In this document: positions 6,896-15,049 of the stretch, piece by piece
Layout of the letters: the number at the start of each line of letters is the position of its first letter
How positions within the stretch are numbered: the first letter of the stretch is position 1
Assembly: GCF_024204665.1 (NCBI RefSeq)
Contig: NZ_CP100357.1
Span: 62,001-126,000 of the forward strand
Direction of reading: 5' to 3'
Length of the DNA stretch: 64,000 nt
DNA from: Natronosalvus rutilus
Lineage (GTDB): Archaea > Halobacteriota > Halobacteria > Halobacteriales > Natrialbaceae
The notes under the pieces: model-generated
Database searches by the model: none
The model's input: the letters and a program-made list of their open reading frames with translations, nothing else
Told to the model about the DNA's origin: nothing
Translations under genes and position numbers: made by a program

Positions 6896-8147
6896 GGCTC
6901 TGTTGAAATCCTCAGACGTTGATAGGAATCGGGTGCTGAATACAGAGGATGAGTGCAGCACGACAACATCGGTTATTTCGCATTGACACCGGTGAATCAT
7001 CCGATCACACACGTGCTTACTGATTGTGTCACCCAATTAGATTTGGCTTATAGGTTATGATCAGTGATCAACACCATTTCGAGAGACTGATTGGAGTTGA
7101 CGGCCTTCGAGAGGGATTCTTCGATTCTTCCGCGTAACGAGCTACGGGTTATCCATCGTAGCCCATTCCAACCATCCCTCAACGTATTCAATTTTCGCGG
7201 GATCGCACCGTGGATAGGGGAAGTAGACTGTTTGAGTGTCTCCGGAAGCAACATCGATCCCCAACTCTGTGCTTTGGCCAGCGTAGGCCACCGTCGTCTC
7301 GTCGAGATAGGCTTTTAGGTGTGGATACAGCGTAACGTCCTTCGTGTGGTTGTTATCGACTCTTCCAACGTATCCATACACTGGAGCGTCATCGTACGTT
7401 CCAATCTGGCCCCAGTCTCCATCGAGAGTCACGTACTCCTCGGAGGCGGGCCCGATATCCTCGACCCCACCACCGTCAGTAGAGAGCGTATACCCCTCTA
7501 TCGCGTCAGGATTGCCTTCAGAAGCCATCACCGTAAACAAATACGTCTCGTCCTCAGCAACGCCGAACCCCGTATCCTTTGCATGCGATTCATCGGAAAA
7601 TTCTGCTCGAACCTCTGGAATATTCCCACCTTCCCACGGCCCAATTCGACCCCGAACACCGTATCGACCGCTTTCGGCGTCTCTGAAAAATTCGTGGTCG
7701 GTAACGAGCTCTGCGTACGATCCCTCGACATCTGATTCGAGGGATTCACCGTCGGCACAGATCGGGGTGAAATCGGTGTCGAACGTCTCCGTGGCAACCG
7801 TCTCGACGTCTCGGTCATCCTCAGGGGTCAAATCAGATCCATCATCCGGTGTTGAACCACGTGAGAGACACCCCGCTACACCAGCAGTTGGCACCGTGAT
7901 TACTCCAAGTAGATACCGTCGTCGTTTCATTTGTTGAGTTATTGAGACCCGCTCGGAAATAGTTATTTGGGTAACTGAATGGGGGTTGGAGTCCTCCTGT
8001 ACGAGGTGTATTAGTCTTGGCTGATCGGGGCGTACCCCGCCTGTACTGAACGATTATCAACTCTCGTAGATTCTCTCATCTCGTGCCACATTCGCGCTCT
8101 GTATTCAGCACGCAGTCTTATCAGGGCTGAAGGATCTCAACAAAACC
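6896..8147. mobile_element. cassette B: lipoprotein gene bracketed by IS6-like inverted ends
   Basis: The left end starts GGCTCTGTTGAAATCC at 6896. The right end on the minus strand starts GGTTTTGTTGAGATCC at 8147. Each is followed by a TGATA segment and the dyad core (6933-6961 and 8083-8111). The layout is the same as cassette A and the right ends of A and B are almost identical (2613-2660 and 8083-8130). The single gene inside is another signal-peptide lipoprotein on the minus strand. There is no transposase and no obvious target duplication. Confidence 0.6.
7142..7930 (-). CDS. secreted lipoprotein, cargo of cassette B
   Basis: A 262-residue exported protein with an N-terminal MKRRRYLLGVITV signal and a lipobox (VAGC at residues 18-21), followed by an acidic Thr/Asp/Glu-rich linker to about residue 55. 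The C-terminal half (VYGYVGRVDNNHTKDVTLYP ... DVASGDTQTVYFPY) resembles an FxLYD-type immunoglobulin-like domain common in haloarchaeal surface lipoproteins. No catalytic motif is seen. Like the gene of cassette A it is alone between inverted ends, so the two cassettes carry the same functional class: anchored surface proteins. Confidence 0.75.
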   Translation of the reverse strand: MKRRRYLLGVITVPTAGVAGCLSRGSTPDDGSDLTPEDDRDVETVATETFDTDFTPICADGESLESDVEGSYAELVTDHEFFRDAESGRYGVRGRIGPWEGGNIPEVRAEFSDESHAKDTGFGVAEDETYLFTVMASEGNPDAIEGYTLSTDGGGVEDIGPASEEYVTLDGDWGQIGTYDDAPVYGYVGRVDNNHTKDVTLYPHLKAYLDETTVAYAGQSTELGIDVASGDTQTVYFPYPRCDPAKIEYVEGWLEWATMDNP

Positions 8148-8265
8148 GAAAGACAGAGATCTGCCTCCATCGAACGACTGCACTGAGTACGATGGGTAGC
8201 CGTCGCATCTCGACACTCAGATCGGTCGAACGCAGGGACGTACTGTGGCCTAGGATTCGCTGGCG

Positions 8266-8469
8266 TCATTGGTCGAGCACGTCGACGTCGGGCTTCGCCC
8301 CGGCTGGACCTGCGACTGCTTTTGCCCGCTCGAGTTCGCGGCGTTCTCGCTGGGCCTGTCGTTCGAGGGCAGCTGCCCGCCGACGACGTACGGAGAATCG
8401 ATCGTCGTCGTCGACGTCGTCGTCTTCGATCGTGAAGCGCTTGCCTCGGTGATCGATCTGCTCGAGCAT
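8266..8469 (-). CDS. small charged hypothetical protein
   Basis: A 67-residue protein with an acidic patch (EDDDVDDDDRFSV) followed by a long arginine/glutamate helix (RRRRAAALERQAQRERREL). Its ATG overlaps the stop of the upstream zinc-finger gene by one base (TGATG), so the two form a unit. The role is unknown; the mixed-charge helix could contact nucleic acid or a protein partner. Confidence 0.55.
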   Translation of the reverse strand: MLEQIDHRGKRFTIEDDDVDDDDRFSVRRRRAAALERQAQRERRELERAKAVAGPAGAKPDVDVLDQ

Positions 8470-8624
8470 CAGTACACGTCCTCTCGAACTGCGTCTCGAG
8501 CGTCTGCCTGCAGGTGCTCGTAGCGGACTTCACAGCTGGCCGAACAGAACCGGCCAGCGTATCCTGCCCGATCTCGGGTGCGTCTCGTACAGGTCGGTAC
8601 TCGACACTCGGTACACCTGGTCAT
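8469..8624 (-). CDS. small zinc-finger protein
   Basis: A 51-residue protein with CTEC ... C ... CSASC (MTRCTECRVPTCTRRTR...GRFCSASCEVRYEHL), the pattern of a single treble-clef or zinc-ribbon site. The ATG at 8622-8624 is preferred over an upstream ATG that adds a serine-rich extension. It is coupled to the downstream charged protein by TGATG. These tiny zinc proteins recur across haloarchaeal plasmids; the function is not established. Confidence 0.6.
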   Translation of the reverse strand: MTRCTECRVPTCTRRTRDRAGYAGRFCSASCEVRYEHLQADARDAVREDVY

Positions 8625-8846
8625 CTGGCGATCCTCGCTTGAGGACCGGGTCGTTGCAGCGTCGGGCGACGCTGATGCTACGTTGCTTGTTCGCATGGAT
8701 GTCTGCGGGCGGCTTCAGTCGAGCCCCCGCACCCCTCCGGGGGGCGACAAACCATCTCGAGCGGACGACCTGGTCACCTCTCAGTCATCGATTGAACGTT
8801 CCATTAAATCGCACACTCTTTAACAACCCCTTTCACGTAGAAAGAA

Positions 8847-8866
8847 TTATAAGGAATAAATAATAC
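8847..8866 (+). promoter_or_regulatory. AT-rich promoter of the beta-CASP nuclease operon
   Basis: TTATAAGGAATAAATAATAC lies 19-38 bp upstream of the ATG at 8885 in an otherwise strongly AT-rich stretch that begins sharply at about 8820. It contains plausible archaeal TATA boxes. If AATAAATAAT is used, the transcript would start at or next to the ATG (leaderless), as is common in haloarchaea. Confidence 0.45.
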
Positions 8867-8884
8867 AAATTATTTACGCTAAAT

Positions 8885-9769
8885 ATGGGAATACAAGAGA
8901 CAAGCGGCGATACAGAACGTACTGCTACTGCGATCCTTCGAGTCCTTGACCCCATCGAAATCATCGACTCACTTCCTCCAACTGTCTTCCCGGTTAGCGC
9001 GAAAATTCAGCTTGATCGTACCAGTCGTGAAGATCATGCCTATCAAGAGTATCGGCCACCAGACTACCCTGTTGAAGTCCGTGTCCCCGCCGAAGCGCCC
9101 TATATCCCGGAAACAACGGTCCATTTTAGCAATCCTGCAGAGCGGCCACCCAAAAATGCACAGCCTGTGAGCACTGCTGAATTCATCGACGGCCTTGAGG
9201 AGATAGCTGATCATCTCAAAGAAGAGACTGCTACTGATCCTCAGCGTCTGTATCTTACCGGGATTTGCGTTGTCGAAGTCCCCTCTCAATATCTTACCGT
9301 TGATGATGGTATACACGCTGTGAAACCTGCACTGTATGAGGAAAACGCCCAGATGACGATCGCGTATTTCCAAAAAGATAATTCGCTCAGTGCCCACAAT
9401 GTTCGTGAAGATCTTGATGAAGCACTTCCTGGCGAGACTCGAACACCGCTCGAACTCATCCGTCTCGATGAGGTTACTGCTAAACCGTCACGCCTTGGAA
9501 GAGGGACTACGCGTCGAGCAGGCCGTGCCCAATACTTTACTGAAAAAGAAGCTGAAAAAGCTGGCTCAATCGATGCAACACCTGCGATTTGGCAGGTAAA
9601 TCGTCTTCGTCGCCCCGGAGATGGTACCCGCCCTCTCGAAACCGTACTTGATGAATACTACCGGTTCTTACCTAGACTCGCTGAGACCGACCTCATTCGC
9701 GAACTCACTTTTGTTGGCCAGACCCGGACTGTCGAACGATTCTACGCCGAACAAGTCCTGAGCCGATGA
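8885..9769 (+). CDS. uncharacterised partner of beta-CASP nuclease
   Basis: A 294-residue protein, first gene of a two-gene operon; its stop overlaps the next ATG by four bases (ATGA). No family is recognised. Residues 30-75 look like beta strands (FPVSAKIQLDRTS ... PVEVRVPAEAPYIPE), and the middle contains YLTGICVVEVPSQYLTVDDG. A basic stretch near residue 200 (KPSRLGRGTTRRAGRA) could bind nucleic acid, and the C-terminus is helical. There is no TM segment or classical nuclease motif. Strict coupling to the nuclease gene suggests a subunit, specificity factor or sensor. The base composition is visibly more AT-rich than most neighbours, a sign of transfer. Confidence 0.75.
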   Translation: MGIQETSGDTERTATAILRVLDPIEIIDSLPPTVFPVSAKIQLDRTSREDHAYQEYRPPDYPVEVRVPAEAPYIPETTVHFSNPAERPPKNAQPVSTAEFIDGLEEIADHLKEETATDPQRLYLTGICVVEVPSQYLTVDDGIHAVKPALYEENAQMTIAYFQKDNSLSAHNVREDLDEALPGETRTPLELIRLDEVTAKPSRLGRGTTRRAGRAQYFTEKEAEKAGSIDATPAIWQVNRLRRPGDGTRPLETVLDEYYRFLPRLAETDLIRELTFVGQTRTVERFYAEQVLSR

Positions 9770-11835
9770 GTCATCAACGGACTCTCAAACAGTCAGAAGA
9801 GGGAAGTACAGCTACCAATGATGGTAGTCTTGTTGACCAACCTCTTGTGGTTACTCCATTGGGTGGTGCTAGAGAAGTCGGTCGATCTTGTTATCATGTC
9901 CAAACGCCGGAGTTGGATTTCCTTGTTGACTGTGGACTCAACCAGGGCTCCGGTGGTCAGTTCCCAAAACTGAGGGAGATTGACGAAGGACAGATTGACG
10001 CCGTATTTCTCACGCATGCCCATATCGATCACTCAGGAGGACTTCCAGTACTGGAGCATCGCGGCCTTCTCGCAGCTGATGCCCCTCTTATCACGACACG
10101 ACCGACAACGGCACTTTGCCATACTCTCCTTCATGATTCAATTAACATTCATGAGGAACAGGCCCGCCAACAGGGCCGAAAGCAACAATTCACCAGAGAT
10201 GACGTCCATGACGTTCTTGAGCGGTTTAAACCACATCGCTACGGAACCCATACCCTCTCTCGAGATCTCCCTCGAATCGATACCCTCGCTGATATCGAAT
10301 ACAAACTCGGTGGAGCAGGCCATCTGCTTGGTAGTGCTTGGCTCGCCATTGAATACGGTGGCCGTCGCGTTGTGTTCTCTGGTGATATTGGGGGTCGATC
10401 AGCTCATCTTCCTGATTGGGAGGCGCCTCCACCTGCAGATACGCTCTTCTTGGAGAGTACGTATGGGGACCGCCAGCAACACCGCTCGTTAAAATCAGCA
10501 CGGAACCAACTCTATCAAGAAACTTTGGACGCTGTGAAGAACGGTATTCCGGTTCTCATTCCAACCTTCGCTGTGGGGCGAGCCCAAGAAGTGATGCAGA
10601 TATTCCGCGAACGCTTTCCCCACGAGCCAGATGATGTCCAGGAGAAACTGGAGGTTATCTACGATGGGATGGCACGAGATGCCACTGCTGCCTATCATGC
10701 CTATTCTATTGGGGAATTCGTCAATGAAAAGATCAACAACTGGCGGATGAACGCTCAAGACAACGAGCCCTTCCTTCCGGACTGTGCATGGTACCCAGAA
10801 AATAATTCTGAGCGTGCCCCAATCCTCGATGGTGATAGCGCTCCGATTATCGTCGCACCTTCTGGAATGCTTACTGGGGGCACCTCACCGCTGTATCTTA
10901 CTGCACTTGCGGAAAAATATGATGAGGCACGTGTTTTCTTAATTGGTCACCAGGCGGAGGGGACACCAGGAAAAGTCCTGCAAGATGCTTCAGGTACCCA
11001 TGTAGAAGTCTCTCTCCCAGTAACACCATTCACTGATCTGGATCTTGAGGCCGACGACAGCGGCAATACCACAGTAACGATCCCAACGTCTTGGATCCAA
11101 ACCATCTCTGGTTTTAGCGGACACTGCGCTCGTCAAGTTCTGTCTGAGTTCGCTCAGGATGTCGACGCAAAGCATGTCGCACTTGTCCATGGACCAAGCG
11201 CTGCTCAGAAAGAGTGCAGAAACTACCTTGACAAGAGACTCAACGCAGATGTCGTAAGTCGGGCTATAATGGGAACGCCAATTCCCGTTTATGGTGCTAC
11301 TTCAGGGGAACTCACAAATGTTGATCTAAGTGATGGGGCTGCCACTGCTGCAACCGTCCGCCCTCAAAGTGAGGTTGATACAGACCATGTTACAGATACG
11401 CTTGTCGATGACGATGAATCGAGTAGCGAATTTGAAGCCGAGAACCTAGAGACAGAGAAGGAGGTAGAGCTGAGTGTTGGAGAGCGCATCGACGCATTGG
11501 AGGAAAAAATAAAGCAACTTGAAGCAGAACTGGTGGCTGCCCGTCACGAGGGTCGATGGACCGAGGGCGAACTTCGACGACTTATTCGCTCGGTACTAGA
11601 TAGCGGGTCTACGATCCCTGGGAGTGTGAGTGGCCCTCAATTTAAGGAACACACGCTTGATTCTCTCTTAGAAATCGACGGGGTAGGGACAAATATCCTC
11701 GAGAATCTCAACGAGAACGGGTATCAGTCAATAGCTGGTATCAAGAGTGCTTCTGTATCAGATCTAACTAACGTTGATGGAATAGGCAAGAAGATCGCCA
11801 CTAGGATGTTAGAACAAACGCATAGAGAGTCCTGA
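9766..11835 (+). CDS. beta-CASP metallo-beta-lactamase nuclease with C-terminal HhH
   Basis: A 689-residue protein. The N-terminal part is a metallo-beta-lactamase/beta-CASP domain of the CPSF/RNase J type: HAHIDHSGG (HxHxDH, about residue 86), GAGHLLGSA, FSGDIG, FLESTYGD, GHQAEGT and FSGHC, ending in ALVHG. It therefore probably cleaves RNA or DNA with two zinc ions. After about residue 540 comes an acidic linker, a coiled coil (ERIDALEEKIKQLEAELVAA) and two helix-hairpin-helix motifs (LEIDGVGTNILENL and LTNVDGIGKKIATRML). Archaeal housekeeping CPSF proteins carry N-terminal KH domains instead; this HhH-tailed form in an AT-rich two-gene operon looks like a mobile or defence-type nuclease. 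That is inference. Confidence 0.85.
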   Translation: MSHQRTLKQSEEGSTATNDGSLVDQPLVVTPLGGAREVGRSCYHVQTPELDFLVDCGLNQGSGGQFPKLREIDEGQIDAVFLTHAHIDHSGGLPVLEHRGLLAADAPLITTRPTTALCHTLLHDSINIHEEQARQQGRKQQFTRDDVHDVLERFKPHRYGTHTLSRDLPRIDTLADIEYKLGGAGHLLGSAWLAIEYGGRRVVFSGDIGGRSAHLPDWEAPPPADTLFLESTYGDRQQHRSLKSARNQLYQETLDAVKNGIPVLIPTFAVGRAQEVMQIFRERFPHEPDDVQEKLEVIYDGMARDATAAYHAYSIGEFVNEKINNWRMNAQDNEPFLPDCAWYPENNSERAPILDGDSAPIIVAPSGMLTGGTSPLYLTALAEKYDEARVFLIGHQAEGTPGKVLQDASGTHVEVSLPVTPFTDLDLEADDSGNTTVTIPTSWIQTISGFSGHCARQVLSEFAQDVDAKHVALVHGPSAAQKECRNYLDKRLNADVVSRAIMGTPIPVYGATSGELTNVDLSDGAATAATVRPQSEVDTDHVTDTLVDDDESSSEFEAENLETEKEVELSVGERIDALEEKIKQLEAELVAARHEGRWTEGELRRLIRSVLDSGSTIPGSVSGPQFKEHTLDSLLEIDGVGTNILENLNENGYQSIAGIKSASVSDLTNVDGIGKKIATRMLEQTHRES

Positions 11836-11850
11836 ACGATATTTTGGAAA

Positions 11851-12303
11851 CTACTCGAAAGACAGTTCAGCAAGCTTCTCTGGCAGACTTTGTAGACGAG
11901 TTTCGAAGACTGATAGCGGGTGGGCATCCAGAAACACAGCCTTTTCTCGATCCACTGAACCATCCGGGTAATCGATCTGAAAGTGGCAGTGGCCTAAGTC
12001 CGTGTGAGTATTGTCCTGATGCCATCCGCAGGAAAAGCCACGTTCTGGTTCGACCCACTGAATCCAGTAGTGGTTCCAGTTCTGACGGAATATAAATTCA
12101 ATTTCGACTCGAGCAGTTGTCGATCGATACGAGTGATCAAGAAACCGTTCAACGTCGACAACGGTGTGAATCTCGCGAGGACGGTTTCGAGACGGAAGGT
12201 ACTGGACGTCGGAAAACTCCGGTTGCGTACTCAGTCGCTGGTGAATTCGTTCATAAACACGTCGCTTGTCGTACGGGTTTCCACCGCTAGTGAACCGTCC
12301 CAT
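11851..12303 (-). CDS. TumE-like protein, putative toxin
   Basis: A 150-residue protein starting at MGRFTSGGNPYDKRR; the longer open frame adds an unlikely N-terminus overlapping the upstream gene. The C-terminal half has a TumE/DUF6516-like pattern of aromatic and histidine residues (FIFRQNWNHYWIQWVEPE, then GWHQDNTHTDLGHCHFQ) and a terminal helix. It lies one base after the stop of the winged-helix gene, the usual order antitoxin-then-toxin. Assignment to TumE is by motif only, with moderate certainty; a related RelE-fold nuclease is the alternative. Confidence 0.55.
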   Translation of the reverse strand: MGRFTSGGNPYDKRRVYERIHQRLSTQPEFSDVQYLPSRNRPREIHTVVDVERFLDHSYRSTTARVEIEFIFRQNWNHYWIQWVEPERGFSCGWHQDNTHTDLGHCHFQIDYPDGSVDREKAVFLDAHPLSVFETRLQSLPEKLAELSFE

Positions 12304-12304
12304 C

Positions 12305-12832
12305 TCAGTCGGCGTGTTGAGGTTGGCTGGGGTCTGAACCGTGGTCTTGTGCCGAAAGATCGTCGTATAGCCCAAGTGCGTTGGTGAGTAGCTGGCGATG
12401 GTGCTCGTTTTCCTCCCAGTAAGAGATCACCTTTCGTCGGTCCCGGACCTCTTCTGAAGGGAACTCTTCCCCAAGCGATGTCTCAAGATCTTGCAGTGAA
12501 TCAACGTCGTATTCGTGCTTCCACTCTGCAATTTCCGAGGCGATTGCCTCCAGTTCGTCTCGAAGCTCGTCTTTCGTATTCTCGACGACAAGCTCTTGGA
12601 TATGATCGAGATACGCCCGCATTGGATCGATCTTGTAGCGTGTATTGCCGTCCATCTCGACGGTCGTAAGCTGGCCTGCATCAGTAAGATACTCGAGTTG
12701 GGATTTCGCTGTTTCCCAGGAACCAACCTCCGCTTGCTCTTTGATCCAGTTGACCGACCTCGGCTCACGGAGTGTGAGGGCAACGGCTTCGATCCGATCT
12801 CGAGCAGTCATCGTTTCGGTCCAGTCATCCAT
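12305..12832 (-). CDS. winged-helix regulator, putative antitoxin
   Basis: A 175-residue protein. Residues 10-70 form a winged helix (RDRIEAVALTLREPRSVNWI..AEVGSWETAKSQLEYLTDAGQL), followed by a long coiled region (ELVVENTKDELRDELEAIASEI) and a C-terminal acidic tail. It resembles the haloarchaeal DUF7342 group. It directly precedes the TumE-like gene (one base gap), which suggests an antitoxin that also represses the operon. The start ATG at 12830-12832 is clear; the region upstream is A+T-rich and probably holds the promoter. Confidence 0.65.
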   Translation of the reverse strand: MDDWTETMTARDRIEAVALTLREPRSVNWIKEQAEVGSWETAKSQLEYLTDAGQLTTVEMDGNTRYKIDPMRAYLDHIQELVVENTKDELRDELEAIASEIAEWKHEYDVDSLQDLETSLGEEFPSEEVRDRRKVISYWEENEHHRQLLTNALGLYDDLSAQDHGSDPSQPQHAD

Positions 12833-12904
12833 GGTCTTGGAAGCAGATATGGGCTTTATACACTTATAGATTGAGATCGATTCGTGATATCCGAGAGTTA
12901 GAGG

Positions 12905-13465
12905 TTAGCGAATGAATGTCCCATCCGGAGCGGGTGTGATCCCAGTCTGAATCTCGAGGTCGACGCGTCTGAGGTGTTTACAGCCACCGGCAGGCTGGCG
13001 TTGTTCACAGTCCGGGCAGGTACACGTCTCCGCCTCGACGTCGACCGTGTAGGTGTTCCCACTCTCGCTGACGACCTCGTAGGTTGCGCCCTTACTGGCG
13101 AAGCGAACGTCCATCTCCTCGCTCAATGCCCGGCGGGTTCGTGGTTCGTCGATCGAGTACCCACCTGCCTCGAGTGGCGTCGGTGGCTGTGGATCCGCAC
13201 AGGGGCTGGTGAATTCGTTGCGACGGTTGCGTTCTTGCCCGCATGTTCTGCACCGCCAGTAGCGTGTGCGGTATTCGGAGCCCTCTGTGAGGTCGATCTC
13301 GTACGGTGATGGCTCACTTCCGGGAAGCCACTCGTCGATGGCAATGAGTTCGTGTCCGTTGAGTCGGGCAACGTCACCTGGATAACTGCGATCTCGATCG
13401 CTCGTGTTTGTCTGGGATTGGTTGTCTCGATGCGATTCGCTCTGGAGTGGCTGATCGGTGCTCAT
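12905..13465 (-). CDS. SWIM zinc-finger protein
   Basis: A 186-residue protein. The C-terminal third carries a SWIM pattern CxC...CxH (TCTCPDCEQRQPAGGCKH), usually a DNA- or protein-binding zinc site. A second CxxC...C group lies near residues 72-90 (CRTCGQERNRRNEFTSPC). The N-terminal 35 residues are low-complexity Ser/Asp/Gln. Haloarchaeal plasmids often encode such SWIM proteins beside replication or recombination genes, but no such partner is seen here. Confidence 0.75.
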   Translation of the reverse strand: MSTDQPLQSESHRDNQSQTNTSDRDRSYPGDVARLNGHELIAIDEWLPGSEPSPYEIDLTEGSEYRTRYWRCRTCGQERNRRNEFTSPCADPQPPTPLEAGGYSIDEPRTRRALSEEMDVRFASKGATYEVVSESGNTYTVDVEAETCTCPDCEQRQPAGGCKHLRRVDLEIQTGITPAPDGTFIR

Positions 13466-13693
13466 CAGTGATCTCGAGGCACACTGAGTTGCGCCTCACG
13501 CCTGTTGGCGCACAAAAAGTGACTTGAAACGTCTGCTCTCGAGCCCCAGCTTCGAAGAAAGTAGGGTCTTTCTGAGCGAGCTATGGGATTACCCCCGGAT
13601 TCGATTACTGTAGAACGCGTGGGGTAACTACATGCCTATCTTGGGCCACTGCCGACAGCGAAACGTGCCCTCGTACTTCGAGTATCCACGTCC

Positions 13694-13703
13694 GGGTATA
13701 CTT
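13694..13703 (+). promoter_or_regulatory. TATA box of the 13729 gene
   Basis: GGGTATACTT is centred about 30 bp before the ATG at 13729, the spacing of a haloarchaeal TATA box with a leaderless transcript. This favours the start at 13729 (or the adjacent ATG at 13732) over the longer open frame. Confidence 0.45.
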
Positions 13704-13728
13704 GTACAGAGGGGTAGTATCGACTGCT

Positions 13729-14037
13729 ATGATGGGCGAGGATGAGCCGGTGGAACACTGTACACTGGCCGAGTCAGAGAATCTCTTTGAAGCGCTTGCG
13801 GCCGCTGAGATCGAACATCTCGACGTCGACGAACATCGAACGATCGTGATTTACCACCAAGCGATTCTCATGGTCATCGTCACAGAGGGGCAAGCAACAG
13901 CAGCACAGGCCTTCGACGTCGAATTCTGGAAGGGACCGCCGAACGCGTCCTCTCCTGACCCTGGCGAGTTCCTGACTACGTTCCTCGAAGAGCTGATTGC
14001 GACCACCGAAGTCTCCCGGTCAGTTACCCACGACTGA
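13729..14037 (+). CDS. acidic hypothetical protein
   Basis: A 102-residue acidic protein (MMGEDEPVEHCTLAESENLF...). Predicted alternating helix and strands (AAAEIEHLDVDEHRTIVIYHQ, AILMVIVTEGQA) give it the look of a small alpha/beta domain. It stands alone with its own promoter upstream of the HicBA pair. No family is recognised. Confidence 0.55.
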   Translation: MMGEDEPVEHCTLAESENLFEALAAAEIEHLDVDEHRTIVIYHQAILMVIVTEGQATAAQAFDVEFWKGPPNASSPDPGEFLTTFLEELIATTEVSRSVTHD

Positions 14038-14090
14038 AGTAGTGATTTGATGATACCTCTGCATTCGCAGCGTGGGCAGTATGCCGAATA

Positions 14091-14096
14091 CTTATA
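14091..14096 (+). promoter_or_regulatory. TATA-like box of hicBA
   Basis: CTTATA lies 27-32 bp before the ATG at 14123. With the usual 25-27 bp spacing a leaderless transcript would begin at the ATG, which supports this start. Confidence 0.4.
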
Positions 14097-14122
14097 CGGC
14101 CCATCCCGTAGATATGTACACG

Positions 14123-14392
14123 ATGGCCAGTTCGACCCGAACCGGCGATGCCAACGACGGCGAGATTCGCCTCTGGCAGGAGGACGACTGGTGGGTTGCG
14201 AAAGACGTGGATACCGGTGTGACGACTCAGGGAGAGTCCAGAGAAGAAGCGCTGGACAACCTCGACGACGCTGTCGCAGTCTACACCGGCGAACGTGGCC
14301 GTGAACCGACGGACGAGGAACTTCGTGCGCTAGGAATCAACCCCGCGAACAATACTACGGGCGACCAGGAGCCGCCGGACGTGCTCGACTAA
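14123..14392 (+). CDS. hicB: HicB-family antitoxin
   Basis: An 89-residue protein with the HicB beta-strand core (EIRLWQEDDWWVAKDVDTG, then SREEALDNLDDAVAVYTGER), an RNase H-like partial fold that blocks the HicA active site. The start at 14123 (MASSTRTG) matches the TATA spacing; in-frame ATGs at 14081 and 14114 are alternatives. The stop is four bases before the hicA ATG. The C-terminal tail (REPTDEELRALGINPANN) probably carries the DNA-binding or toxin-contacting part. This is the intact counterpart of the frameshifted relic at 6662-6873. Confidence 0.85.
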   Translation: MASSTRTGDANDGEIRLWQEDDWWVAKDVDTGVTTQGESREEALDNLDDAVAVYTGERGREPTDEELRALGINPANNTTGDQEPPDVLD

Positions 14393-14395
14393 TTG

Positions 14396-14647
14396 ATGGG
14401 ACGGCGAACGTTCTCCGGAATGGAGGTCGTGAAGGTGCTGGTCAACGTCGGTGGGTTCGAGTGGCGACGAACGACCGGCGACCACGCCCAACTGTACTAC
14501 GAACACCCGACGAACGAAGACGACCGCCGACAGGTGACCGTCCCACTGCATAACGAACTCCGTACAGGAACGCTCCGAAGCATCGCCGAAAGCGCCGGAG
14601 CACACGATTTTGATGCATTCTGCAACTGGATCGACGAAAACGCCTGA
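14396..14647 (+). CDS. hicA: HicA-family mRNA interferase toxin
   Basis: An 83-residue protein of the HicA double-stranded RNA-binding-like fold. The conserved glycine and catalytic histidine segment is FEWRRTTGDHAQLYYEHP, followed by the basic strand DDRRQVTVPLHNELRTGTLRSI. It directly follows hicB, so the pair is a complete type II toxin-antitoxin module. The ATG at 14396 is preceded in frame by a TTG at 14393; ATG is chosen. It is slightly longer than the typical 60-80 residue HicA, with a short C-terminal helix. Confidence 0.85.
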   Translation: MGRRTFSGMEVVKVLVNVGGFEWRRTTGDHAQLYYEHPTNEDDRRQVTVPLHNELRTGTLRSIAESAGAHDFDAFCNWIDENA

Positions 14648-14785
14648 TCGTCGACGAAGCGTCGATCCCTGCCCCTATTGTCGAACAGGAAAGCATGGTG
14701 TGGTCCGCCCTCTGCCTCATCATTATTCTCCTAGAGGAGGTATTCTTAAGCGAGTCGATACGAAAGATACAGGTACGAAAACGAG

Positions 14786-15049
14786 ATGAACGACAGCACC
14801 GATCCACGACCGCCACTGTCAGAGTGGATTCTTGACGCGTACGATGTCCTTTGCATGCACTGTCTCAGTTCTGACGATCGTGAAGATGTGCCGTCAATCC
14901 CTCGAGAACAAGCACTCGAGATCCTTCTGAGAACCGATGACCTGGCCTTTGAGCCTGAAGACGCGAACTATGCGCTCACCCGGCTGCTCGAGCGAGGCTA
15001 CTTCTACGAGGTCGACGATGAACTCCGTGTGACAGAGCCGGAAAGCTGA
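14786..15049 (+). CDS. small winged-helix-like protein
   Basis: An 87-residue acidic protein (MNDSTDPRPPLSEWILDAYD...). The pattern PREQALEILLRTDDLAFEPEDANYALTRLLERGYFYEVDDELRV reads as helices plus a two-strand wing, so a compact winged helix is likely. It is monocistronic, 138 bp after hicA. A regulator is plausible; the target is unknown. Confidence 0.6.
   Translation: MNDSTDPRPPLSEWILDAYDVLCMHCLSSDDREDVPSIPREQALEILLRTDDLAFEPEDANYALTRLLERGYFYEVDDELRVTEPES

Noticed and set aside
8732-8742. CCCC-TCC-GGGG hairpin as a terminator
   Set aside because: The stem is only four base pairs and no T-tract follows; archaeal termination does not need such hairpins.
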